Shown here one piece after another: positions 33,366 through 42,967 of a DNA stretch of 64,000 bases; position 1 is the first letter of the stretch; each line of letters begins with the position of its first letter. The DNA is taken from positions 1,426,001 to 1,490,000 of the forward strand of contig JAZGUH010000185.1 of NCBI GenBank assembly GCA_037893225.1, read 5' to 3'. A model generated the notes under the pieces. The model ran no database searches, had not been told where the DNA came from, and worked only from the letters and a program-made list of their open reading frames with translations. The stretch is from Hippasteria phrygiana (lineage: Eukaryota > Echinodermata > Asteroidea > Valvatida > Goniasteridae). Both the position numbers and the translations under genes were made by a program.

Positions 33366-34062
33366 CAGCCGAATGTTACTAAAAACAAGTTCGGAAAACT
33401 TCGGACCTATTCAGAAATGGAAGGAATTCCTCCTTTTTTGTCACGTGACATTGGCGGCTACTGGACCTAAATATATTCATCAGAATATTTTGGTCTGGAA
33501 ACCAGACTAACAGGAATACCTGATCCTGATTTTAGAAGCAATAACATCCGCTCGAGTATTTTCTCACGTGATTTTCGTTTCAGTGTGACTCTAATACAGT
33601 TTTAATAACTTGTCAGTGGTTAATGGAACGTCAATAACAGAAGAAAACCAAAGTTTAGACTCTCTCATGAATCAAAATTAACCATCAATGGATACGCTGT
33701 TATTGAGATTTCATATTAAAGTGACAGGTTAATAGACAGTGAGTTAACTGGTTTGAAGTTAATAACTTGGGATTGTTGTTTATACGAGGACGTTCAAATA
33801 ATCTCAAGGCTTCATTGCTATAAGACCTGTCGCAAAAGCGGAGGCTCGGCACAATAGAAGAAGCATTCAGAGTGAGTACATGTACGTGTTTACTTTAAAG
33901 TGCTCCACAGCCTGTGTAAGCTCGTGGCAGAGATCTTCCACTGACCGGAAAATTCTAGTTGATGGTTGAAGGGGTAGATTCGCAAATGAGCCGAATGTAG
34001 AAAAAAGAAACTCGGCTGGTAGTTTTGAGAAATGAGAGCATTTACAGAAAATCACTGCAAAC

Positions 34063-35061
34063 ATGGCCAGTGCTGAGAATTCAACAATGGAACAAATTAG
34101 TAATGATACCGGCACTGATGATAGGTCAGTCTATCCAGACACTGATTGGTCAGCAGCAAGAGTTCTGAGTGTTACTCTCTCTATTCCGACCGTCATCCTG
34201 ATTCTGACTCTCAATCCGCTCTGCTTGCTGGTCATTCGTCGAGTGACCAATGTCCAGCCCACCACCAAGATCTTCATGGCATCTCTGACCGTCGCAGACT
34301 TTGGCGTGGGACTTTTTACACTTCTCCCACGTACAGTTGAAATAATTGTGGGATACTGGCCATATGGTACTTTCTTGTGCATCACATTTGTAGCTGTAGC
34401 AACTGTATTCTATATGATGTGTCTCTTGTCACTGCTGCTACTGACCATTGACCGGTACCTCGCCATTGCCTGGTGTCTGCATTATCCCCGCTTGATGACC
34501 ATCCGCAGATCACTAATTCTCGTCTTTTGTAGCTGGAGCCTGTCTGTGCTAGTTTCTGTGTTGACCATGACCATTACCATTAATGAAGAATTGCCTTTTG
34601 ATAATCCAGTATGTGAACCTACAGAGTCAGCAGTGCTGCTGTACATAACAAGGTGCCTTGCTTTGTTGGCCCTGTCAATAATAGTGGTGTTGTACTTGCA
34701 CATTCTGGTGATAGCTAGACGCCAGGCCCGACGCATTGCTCAGGAAAACCAACCAGCAGAGGGTGATAACGCACCGCAGAGAATCAGCACCAAATCATTC
34801 ACCACGGTCGCTATCATTGCAGGGGTTGTCCTGTTGGGTTGGTTACCAGCTGTTGTATTGTACATGGTGGACAGCACAAACTCTCTGTCGTACTACAAAC
34901 GCCAGACCGTGTATGTTCTGTATCACACTACCAACTGGTTGGACGTCATCATCTTCTGTCTGAGAAACAAGAAGTTCAGGCAGACACTCTACAGAATGAA
35001 GCCCGCTGGCTGTGGCACACTCGGACAGAAATGCAGGTCATGCGTTCATCCTGCTGAGTAG
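34063..35061 (+). CDS. Class A GPCR, intronless, copy 3 (332 aa)
   Basis: This is an intact single-exon receptor on the host-gene strand. It has the long N-terminus with the YPDTDW insertion, Asp2.50 in LTVADFG, a TIDRYLAIAW DRY region, TM6 GWLPAVVLYMVD and TM7 DVIIF with RNKKFRQTLYR. Loop 2 is the longest of the four (TMTITINEELPFDNPVC), which accounts for the 332-residue length. Loop 3 (STNSLSYYKRQT) is shared only with copy 4 and unrelated to copies 1 and 2. The proximal 5' flank (33860-34062) has diverged from the other copies although the more distal flank (33560-33860) is still recognisable. The 3' flank to about 35255 matches copy 4. Confidence 0.93.
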   Translation: MASAENSTMEQISNDTGTDDRSVYPDTDWSAARVLSVTLSIPTVILILTLNPLCLLVIRRVTNVQPTTKIFMASLTVADFGVGLFTLLPRTVEIIVGYWPYGTFLCITFVAVATVFYMMCLLSLLLLTIDRYLAIAWCLHYPRLMTIRRSLILVFCSWSLSVLVSVLTMTITINEELPFDNPVCEPTESAVLLYITRCLALLALSIIVVLYLHILVIARRQARRIAQENQPAEGDNAPQRISTKSFTTVAIIAGVVLLGWLPAVVLYMVDSTNSLSYYKRQTVYVLYHTTNWLDVIIFCLRNKKFRQTLYRMKPAGCGTLGQKCRSCVHPAE

Positions 35062-35505
35062 ACGATTAGAACTAGACTTTGTAGATGTTGACCTTAGCAA
35101 GCGGTCAAGCTAGGCTGGACATGACACATTCTCCTGCTGCATGCAAACTGTATGGAACAGCACCTGCACGGGAAGTCATTCCCGCATAAACATGGAAATT
35201 CCAGATGAGCATTTGCCACGCTAACATTCTTCTACATGTTGTGCGGTGTCATTTCGACCCATGTTGAAATCCCAGTAGCTACTGATTGACTGGCTTTCAA
35301 CTGATGGTTTAAAAAAAGAATTGTTATGCAAATCGTCCTTCACAAGCCCTAGGGCACTCGAGGTGTGAGCTGCAGAGGATTATGTGGAAGAACCAGCCCC
35401 TCACACTGAAACAAGACCAGCTAATCTCTTCACAGTATGAATAGGGTCGGGATGGGTAACTGGTCCACTGCAAGACATGTATAATAATGCCTCTACCCAT
35501 ATTAA

Positions 35506-35607
35506 GCGTAGAAGTGCTATAGCCCCAGGACTGGGCTCGAACCCACAACCTGCAGAATTACCCACAGACCTTGAATTCAATGTGCCAAACCACTAGGCCA
35601 CAGCCCT
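35506..35607 (-). repeat. tRNA-like SINE fragment
   Basis: On the minus strand GGCCTAGTGGTTTGGC and GTGGGTTCGAGCCCAG resemble A and B boxes with a long spacer. It lies downstream of GPCR copy 3. Confidence 0.45.
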
Positions 35608-35862
35608 TCCACAAGTGGTGATGTTCTTGATTGCATCTGATGAAGTAGTTGTTGCTACGAAAGCTGATGCAAAGTTTTACCCCAGTTAGTCACAAAAGTG
35701 CTACGTGTATATAACTTTTTCATGTATAATTGATTAACTCTGCTACCCACTGGCTTTCAAATAGAGTTGTAATCGAGTCAATCACAAGTCTTCACAATTC
35801 ACTTCAGAAGTCACTTCACACTTCTGGTCTCAAGCCATGTAACAGACTATTCAAACACACTA

Positions 35863-36645
35863 CAGTATGAGTAAAAAAAATATACACTTTTAAAATTGGC
35901 CATAGTTTTATTCTGTAGCAATATAGATAAGATATTTTCATATGTACTTTTAGAGTAACTCTTCCTGCTTCTTTTGGTGACATTTTTACTGGATTAGTTT
36001 TCATGCATGACTGCACAGGAGACAATTAAGGGGGTCAGGTGAAATCTGAGTTGCGCCAACTGGTCAGGGCTGGATAAGAAAGAGACAATTTAAAAGAACA
36101 CAACCATTGTCTAACAAAGAGACAAAAAAGAATTTCATTAGCTTTAAAACTTTGTGTTTATTTAAAACATTTAAATTAAATTAAAAAGGCAATTAAATTC
36201 CAAGGTGTCTTTATAGTCCTCAACATGGCCACCATCTTGTTCAATGCACAGCTGGGCTCGGCGCATCATTCCTGCAACAGCAAGGCAAATCATTTCCCTG
36301 TCTTGTCTGAGAATGTCAATTTCATGATTTGCTGGAGGAGTGGTGAAAACCCGAGCTTTCAGATATCCCCATAAAAAGTAGTCAAGAGGGGTCAGATCAG
36401 GAGATCTTGGGGGCCACTCCACCGGTTGATTCAAGGCAATGACCAGTTGGCGCAACTCAGATTTCACCTGACCCCCTTAATTGTCTCCTGTGCAGTCATG
36501 CATGAAAACTAATCCAGTAAAATATCACCAAAAGAAGCAGGAAGAGTTACTCTAAAAGTACATATGAAAATATCTTATCTATATTGCTACAAAATAAAAC
36601 TATATCCAATTTTAAAAGTGTATAGTTTTTCTTTTACTCGCACTG
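35863..36645. mobile_element. Deleted mariner-like element with ~205-bp inverted arms
   Basis: The left arm (35863-36066) and right arm (36440-36645) are near-identical inverted repeats, beginning CAGTATGAGTAAAA and ending TTTTACTCGCACTG. The 373-bp interior carries the transposase C-terminus on the minus strand. It is inserted into the MITE at 35762-36761; the related uninterrupted MITE at 3385-3745 reads CACACTATATAAC (minus strand) at the same point, so the empty site is visible. A TA target is likely. Confidence 0.78.
36171..36467 (-). pseudogene. Tc1/mariner-type transposase C-terminal fragment
   Basis: The minus-strand frame encodes WPPRSPDLTPLDYFLWGYLK, the highly conserved C-terminal catalytic-domain signature of mariner-like transposases. 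Downstream it keeps the C-GGH-E pattern of the extreme C-terminus. Only about 98 residues remain; the DNA-binding domain and first catalytic acidic residues are gone. It is flanked by long inverted arms (see the element at 35863-36645), so this is an internally deleted, non-autonomous relic. Confidence 0.85.
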
Positions 36646-37065
36646 TTTATAACAAAAGTATTCCTTTGTCATTGTTCATCCCATGTAGCTTGTGAGCTGA
36701 CTTATGATCTGCCTTTTGATCTGACTTGTGATTGACCTGTGATTGACTTGATAACAACTCTGCTTTCAAACAGTGAATTGCACCTTTATTGACCATAAAG
36801 GTGCAGGTATTTTGCTAGGACCCAACTGTATCCAACATTATCTTCAAGCAAACTCAGTCCTGATTGGTCGATCCCGATGGCAACTGACAGTGTGATATTA
36901 TCCCATATTGCACGATCTACATGTATATTGCACTCTGCGTATTGCACTCTACGCAAAATGCAGAAACTGTTATTGATACGCGTGCGTGTGTGTTGTACAT
37001 TCCGGTTTTGTGTACAGCTTGCGTGTTCCATCTTTATTGTGTGTCAACTTTGCTTAAAGATAAAT

Positions 37066-37203
37066 TCGTTATCCCACTCGCACTCCTGGAACATGAAGAA
37101 ATGTAGAGCGCCCGTGTCCCATATGCCACGAGGCCGAAGGCCGAGTAGCATATGGGACATGGACGCACTACATCCATGTTCAACTCACGCTCGTGGGATA
37201 ACT
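37066..37203. repeat. Foldback palindrome, TTATCCCAC ends
   Basis: TTATCCCACTCGCACTC pairs with GCTCGTGGGATAA, and GTCCCATATGCCACGAGGCC with the segment ending CATATGGGAC. It is MITE-like. Confidence 0.55.
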
Positions 37204-37356
37204 GATGATATCCAACAAACACATGTACCGAAGACTGCTGAATCCAACAAAATTCAACAGCTAGTAAAAAGGTCGTTTGTTCAACCAACGATCAACATGC
37301 ATGATCTAATAGAAATTTACAGTCGTTAGATCTTGTTGGAGTCCGTATTGTTTGGG

Positions 37357-37426
37357 TTAACCCTAAAAGTTCCAAATCCTCCTATTTCAGTACGATTTTT
37401 CTCACACCCTATGGAATTAGGGTTAA
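37357..37426. mobile_element. 70-bp miniature TTAA element
   Basis: TTAACCCTAAAAG at the left and AATTAGGGTTAA at the right enclose only about 45 bp. The terminal words match the piggyBac-like MITEs at 2019 and 41573. Its right TTAA is shared with the next element starting at 37423. Confidence 0.5.
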
Positions 37427-37620
37427 AGGTAGTATACAACATTGGCTTTTTCTGTAATTTTCAGAAATGAATGAATTTTTGGGGTTAGTATTTTATGGCA
37501 AATATTGTTAAACACTGACCTGTTTATAGTTTTGTGTGTATAGCCTACATGCTGGGAAAACAGAAACAAAAACAGAAGAAAAATGCTGTTAAAAACTGTT
37601 TGTTTTTAATACTCTACGTG
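37423..37620. mobile_element. TTAA MITE, AGGTAGTGTACA family, truncated copy
   Basis: TTAAAGGTAGTATACAAC begins at the TTAA that ends the 70-bp element. Matching interior words continue (TTTTCAGAAATGAATGAATT, GCTGGGAAAACAGA). The right end is missing. Confidence 0.5.
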
Positions 37621-37844
37621 TTTTCATTCTGAATTCATCTTTCATCTTTGTGTGCAGTGAGTGGATAGAGTACTGATGAAGTGATGACGTCAATGCAATG
37701 TTTGGAACCAGAATACTTTTGTTATTTTGTGTCAATGTGTTTGCATGACTGGCTGTTATTAATAAAGGAACAGTCAAAATCTCCATTTGTTTGGAGCCAG
37801 TTGTCGTGCCAACTGACGTCAGACTTCGGTACTCTATAATCTGT

Positions 37845-38464
37845 AGAGTGAATGCCTAGAGTGATATCACACCAACAGCGCCCTCACGTTTCAGGAAACA
37901 ACACCAACATTTCGGATAGTGCACAGGAACACCTCATCCTCATTTCACATCCAAAAATAGCAATGCCATTATCTTTCACAACTCAGAAACACTGACATCT
38001 GCATTATAAAACAGCTTTTGGTAGATGTTGTTTATTTACGTGGGCCTTCAACTCACTTTTAATCACATTGTCGGGAGTTCAAAGAGTGTGTCTATCAAAA
38101 AACAGATTAAAACTGTCTCCCCTGGATCAAAATGTATAATTGCCGGATACGGTGAGTTCCACTGGTTTGAAGGTAATAACTTGGGATTGTTACTGTTTAA
38201 TCAGCCTCAGGCTTCATTGCTATTAGACCCATCGTAACAGTGGAGGCTCAGCACAGCGGAACAAAATGTCAGAGCGAGCGCACGTTCAGTTAAAAGTGCT
38301 GCACAGGTAGTGGTAGACGCACATGTAATACTGACCAGAAAATACTAGATAATGGTTGAAACTGTAGATACACTGAAGTGAGATGAATGTGAAGAAAACG
38401 TCAACTGGCAGTTTTTAGAAATGAGGGAATTTACACAAAAACCGCAGGAGTATAGACTATAAAC
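37845..38464 (+). promoter_or_regulatory. Conserved 5' flank of GPCR copy 4 (likely promoter/5' UTR block)
   Basis: This block is recognisable, on the opposite strand, upstream of copy 1 (19048-19735), and partly upstream of copies 2 (26578-26985) and 3 (33560-34062). Shared words include the segment with ACCAACAGCGCCCTCA, the segment GGATACGGTGAGTTCCACTGG, and the run from GATTGTTACTGTT through ATTGCTATTAGACCC. Retention across paralogues may mean it holds the promoter or a 5' UTR, or simply reflects recent duplication. No clear TATA box was identified. Confidence 0.5.
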
Positions 38465-39457
38465 ATGGCCAGTGCTGAGAACTCAACAATGGAACAAATT
38501 AGTAATGATACCGGCACTGATGATTGGTCAGTCTATCCAGACACTGATTGGTCAGCAGCAAGAGTTCTGAGTGTTACTCTCTCTATTCCCACCGTCATCC
38601 TGATTCTGACTCTTAATCCGCTCTGCTTGGTGGTCATTCGTCGAGTGACCAACGTCCAGCCCACCACCAAGATCTTTATGGCATCTCTGACCGTCGCAGA
38701 CTTTGGCATGGGACTTTTTACACTTCTCCCACGTACAGTTGAAATAATTGTGGGATACTGGCCATATGGTACTTTCTTGTGCATCACATTGATAGCTGTA
38801 GCAACTGTATTCTATATGATGTGTCTCTTGTCACTGCTGCTACTGACCGTTGACCGGTACCTCGCCATTGCCTGGTGTCTGCATTATCCCCGCTTGATGA
38901 CCATCCGCAGATCACTAATTCTTGTCTTTTGTAGCTGGAGCCTGTCTGTACTAGTTTCTGTGTTGACCAGTACCATCAATGAAGAATTGCCTTTTGATAA
39001 TCCATTATGTAAAGCAACAGATTCAGCAGTGCTGCTGTACGTAACAAGGTGCCTTGTTTTGTTGGCGCTGTCAATGGTACTGGTGTTGTACTTGCACATT
39101 TTGGTCATAGCTAGACGCCAGGCCCGACGCATTGCTCAGGAAAACCAACCAGCAGAGGGCGACAACGCACCGCAGAGAATCGGCACCAAATCATTCACCA
39201 CGGTCGCTATCATTGCAGGGGTTGTCCTGTTGGGTTGGTTACCAGTTGTTGTATTGTACATGGTGGACAGCACAAACTCTCTGTCGTACTACAAACGCCA
39301 GACCGTGTATGTTCTGCATTACACCACCAACTGGTTGGACGTCATCATCTTCTGTCTGAGAAACAAGAAGTTCAGGCAGACACTCTACAGAATGAAGCCC
39401 GCTGGCTGTGGCACACTCGGACAGAAATGCAGGTCATGCGTTCATCCTGCCGAGTAG
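38465..39457 (+). CDS. Class A GPCR, intronless, copy 4 (330 aa)
   Basis: This is an intact single-exon receptor. Residue map: glycosylation sites Asn6 and Asn14; TM1 about 33-58 with Asn51; TM2 about 68-92 with Asp79; Cys106 and Cys182 for the conserved disulfide; DRY at 130-132; TM4 about 148-168; TM5 about 187-212; TM6 about 243-267 with GWLP at 257-260; TM7 about 279-298 ending DVIIF at 292-296; helix 8 RNKKFRQTLYR. The protein is very close to copy 3, differing mainly in loop 2 and the start of TM3. Its long upstream flank (37845-38464) is the best preserved and serves as the reference for the other copies and for the orphan flank near 43000. Confidence 0.93.
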   Translation: MASAENSTMEQISNDTGTDDWSVYPDTDWSAARVLSVTLSIPTVILILTLNPLCLVVIRRVTNVQPTTKIFMASLTVADFGMGLFTLLPRTVEIIVGYWPYGTFLCITLIAVATVFYMMCLLSLLLLTVDRYLAIAWCLHYPRLMTIRRSLILVFCSWSLSVLVSVLTSTINEELPFDNPLCKATDSAVLLYVTRCLVLLALSMVLVLYLHILVIARRQARRIAQENQPAEGDNAPQRIGTKSFTTVAIIAGVVLLGWLPVVVLYMVDSTNSLSYYKRQTVYVLHYTTNWLDVIIFCLRNKKFRQTLYRMKPAGCGTLGQKCRSCVHPAE

Positions 39458-40616
39458 ACGATTAGAACTAGACTTTGTAGATGTTGACCTTAGCAAGCGG
39501 TCAAGCAAGGCTGGACATGACACATTCTCCTAATGCATGCAAACTGTATGGAAAAGCACCTGCACGGGAAGTCATTCCCGCATAAACATGGAAATTCCAG
39601 ATGAGCGTTTGCCACGCTAACATTCTTCCACATGTTGTGCGATGTATTAAAAGTGCTTGTAATACTTATAGACGTCAGGGAATTATCAGGTGGCAGGAAC
39701 CAGACTACAAGTATTTCCACCGATTGTGGGTGGGTTATCGCTGATACCAAAAATCCACTTTACTTGAAAATGACAGCACACCAGGTACCATGATTTCACA
39801 GGAAGCTTGAGACTATTATTTACTTACAGTCAAGTATTAGGTATTTCATAATAATTCGGTAGTTTGATTTTTGATGTTTGCAAATGTTGTATATTACCTT
39901 TAAAAAAAAACCCAAAATATAATCAGATGCAATCCGATGAAGTACATGTAGCTGTAGCTGCAAAATCTGATGCATAATTTAAAATTGTAGTTTGTCCTTA
40001 ACACCTTGAATTGGACAACGGCCATAGCCACGGTTTGAAAAAGACCACCTGGCTGTATTCTTGCACATACTCACAACTCAGTCCATTGTTTGCATTACGC
40101 TTGGCTGAACAAGCCCCTATAGGCATACATGTGTTTGTAGAGTACCGAAGTCTGACATCATCAGTTGGCACGACAACTGGCTCCAAACAAATTGAGATTT
40201 CGACTCTTCATTTGTTAACAGCCATTCATAAAAAATGCCTCGGCGAGTTTCACTATCCCTATTGGTCGAGAGCCTGTCACATGGGTGTGTTTAAACGGTT
40301 GTTTAAACACGGCGCGTCATAACCAGCTGTTCTCAGCCGATACGCAACAGGGAGAGCGTAGTAGGTGCGCGCACAAGATGCACTGAACTTCATAATGTAT
40401 AAGACAACGCTAATGCACGCGTATAAACTGCTGCATCTCGTGCGTACGCGCACGCGACAGACAGGCGCTGAGCGCCTTCACGCGCTTACAAGGCCGATAC
40501 GTACGCATGTGTTTTGTACTGAGCAAATGGGAGAAAAAGTGCTGTGAAAAAGCTTCGCATTTTGTCCTTTTTACGGGAGGTTTTTGCATTTGACGTAAGA
40601 AGGCATTTATGAATGG

Positions 40617-40775
40617 GGATAAAAATGTGATGACCCAGTCTTTACCAGTCAATAATAACCTCAAAGGGTCGTGACTGCTGTTAATGGACTTCGCCTTTGG
40701 CTCAGTCCATTTACAGCGGTCACGCCCCTCCTCGGTTATTATTGACGTGGTAAAGACCGGGTCATTACACTTTTA
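40617..40775. repeat. Foldback palindrome, AAAATGTGATGACCC ends
   Basis: GTGATGACCCAGTCTTTACC pairs with GGTAAAGACCGGGTCATTAC, and AATAATAACCTCAAAGGG with CCTCGGTTATTATTG. Confidence 0.6.
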
Positions 40776-40818
40776 TAGTCATGCAAACACAATGACACAA
40801 AATAACAAAAGTATTCTT

Positions 40819-41441
40819 CAGCCGATTTCATGAAACAGTGCGTAACTTACGCCATTGCGTAAGACTTGCGCTATAAAAATGTTGCGCAGCTGCGCTACAT
40901 CCTTGCGATCTATTTCACGAAACAGAGCATAGCTGCGAAATGTTTGATTTATTTTATACATCGCGGACGAGGCTGAATGCCGCTTTTACGACGACTGTTT
41001 TAGTACAACAATAAAAAATACATGGAACAGTCGTAAAACTGAACTGTGGGGCGCCATTTTAAAACTTTTCGCTTTTGAAACATCCCTCCGAAAAAAAATT
41101 GATGGCAACTTTCGGAAATATCTCACAGGTAAACCTGCAGCGGATGATCATTTCATTACTCTCTGAAATAATCTAGTGGATTTAATAAATGATTTGAACA
41201 ACTAACGGCTCTGCTGTGCTCGCGCTCAGCTAGCTCAGTCATCATTTCGGTGTTTTGTGCCAACAACTTAAGCCACCTAAAACGAGTGCGTAAGTTACGC
41301 CATAATTTGTGGCGCAAGTCAGCGACTTACGCACTGCGTAACTTTCGTGAAATCGATTTTAAGAATATCACAGATGTTGCGCAACTTACGCAATAAATTG
41401 TGGCGTAAGTAGAGTTGCGCAAGGTTTCGTGAAATCGGCTG
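40819..41441. mobile_element. 623-bp element with CAGCCGATTTCATGAAAC ends
   Basis: CAGCCGATTTCATGAAAC and GTTTCGTGAAATCGGCTG are inverted ends; GCGTAACTTACGCC-type words recur throughout. The region 37690-37730 (opposite strand) shows the uninterrupted target. A fragment of the same family lies at 63335-63450. Confidence 0.65.
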
Positions 41442-41572
41442 GTGGTTCCAAACATTGCATTGATGTCACCCCATTAATAACAACCAGCCAGAAACTCTGA
41501 AAGTCTGAACCTTTGTTTTTGCCATTCTGAAGGTGTTTTATGCCCCTTTCACCAATGCAAACTTCCATATGC

Positions 41573-42042
41573 TTAACCCTAACACCCCTCAGTCCTCCAA
41601 AATCCTCTATGCGGTTTTGGAGGATTTTGGAGGATTGAGGAGAAATGGTGATTTAGTACCGGTTGATTTTGGGGGATTGAGGAGAAATGGTGATTTAGTA
41701 CCGGTTGATTTTGGAGGATTGAGGAGAAATGGTGATTTTAGTACCGATTGATTTTGGAGGATTGAGGAGAAATGGTGATTTAGTACAGCATCACCCACCA
41801 TATACATGTACATTTTCCTATTGTTTATACTTTAACTTTTTGGGAAAAACTTCATAGGTTTTGTACACTGGTTGATTTTGAAGGATTGAGGAAATGGGGA
41901 ACATGCATCAGAACACAAGTCCTAAATTTTGGAGGAATTTGGAGGATTGAGGGTGAATGCAACTTTTTGGGGGGAGCAATTGGAGGATTTTGAAGGATTG
42001 AGGAAGGTTCCTAGCCAAAAGAGCCTAGTGGGTTAGGGTTAA
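41573..42042. mobile_element. piggyBac-like TTAA MITE with GGAGGATT minisatellite
   Basis: The ends TTAACCCTAACACC and GGTTAGGGTTAA are inverted and flanked by TTAA. The interior has about four 42-bp units containing GATTTTGGAGGATTGAGGAG and AATGGTGATTTAGTACCGG (41610-41785), and further GGATT-rich sequence. The same word occurs at 945-1173 and 56940-57245. Confidence 0.65.
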
Positions 42043-42269
42043 AGTAGTGATGTCATAGTCGGCAAAAGCCTTAGCATCCTAGCTGTATTATTCATAGACA
42101 AAAGTTAGAATCTTCTACTTTGCTTGGAGTGAATTTTCTAAATGCTTAGTGTTTCCGCATTTATTGTGGTGCTTGGTACATGTAGCTCATTGATAAATAA
42201 ACGTATGCTTTACAGTGATTCTAAATTAGAGATGTTTTTGTGTCGTGAGTTTCTAACACTGATCTCTGT

Positions 42270-42960
42270 GTGAACTGGATAGCTCATCGGTCATTGCGTG
42301 CTGTACAAAAAAACTGAAGCTAGCAGCAGCCATATTACCACTCCCATCGTATGGAATCATTTCTGTATCCATGTAGTGATTAATGAGGAGGATGAGAGTC
42401 AGCCGACCATGGGTACAAGGCACTCATCTCCATGTATACAAATCTGGATAGCTCATCGGTCATTGCAGGCTGCGCGAACAACTGTAGCCAGCAGCTGCCA
42501 TATTACCACTCCCATCGTATGGAATTATTTCTGTATCCATGTAGTGATTATTGAGGAGGATGAAAGTCAGCCGACCATGGGTACAAGGCACTCATCTCCA
42601 TGTATACAAATCTGGATAGCTCATCGGTCATTGCAGGCTGCGCGAACAACTGTAGCCAGCAGCCGCCATATTACCACTCGTGGAACACCCGTAAATCATT
42701 GCTGCCTAGTCTAGCGCCTGCTGACGTCATGCTTGTAATAGTTTTACATATATACATGTATGTCTGCGCATCATGTGGAGTGTAAAGATGGCGGACCGTG
42801 TCGTCAACTTGAACAGCCAATGATCTATCCAGATTTGTATACATGGAGATCAATGGTACAAGGTTGTCAAACCTATTACAATGGGAGTGCTAATATGGCG
42901 GACAGGGGCTTCAACTCAAACAGCCGACATGCTATCCAATTTACATTGAGACAAGTGTCT
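42270..42960. repeat. ~168-bp tandem repeat with an inverted partner
   Basis: Units beginning GGATAGCTCATCGGTCATTG start near 42276, 42443 and 42613. The segment 42790-42960 carries related words in the opposite orientation (GATTTGTATACATGGAGAT, AATATGGCGGACAGG). An open frame through the direct repeats is a by-product of the repeat and is not called as a gene. Confidence 0.6.
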
Positions 42961-42967
42961 AATCTGT

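Larger units (their letters stand above)
35762..36761. mobile_element. MITE family 'AGAGTTGT' copy 4, carrying a mariner relic
   Basis: The ends are TAGAGTTGTAATCGAGTC and GACTTGATAACAACTCT. The family core is split by the mariner relic at 35863-36645; outside it only about 216 bp belong to the MITE. Confidence 0.68.

Noticed and set aside
37357..42042. TTAGGG/CCCTAA words that could suggest interstitial telomere repeats
   Set aside because: They occur singly at the ends of TTAA-flanked elements, not in tandem.
42298..42714. 138-codon open frame
   Set aside because: It runs through a 168-bp tandem repeat and its second half repeats its first; a by-product of the array.
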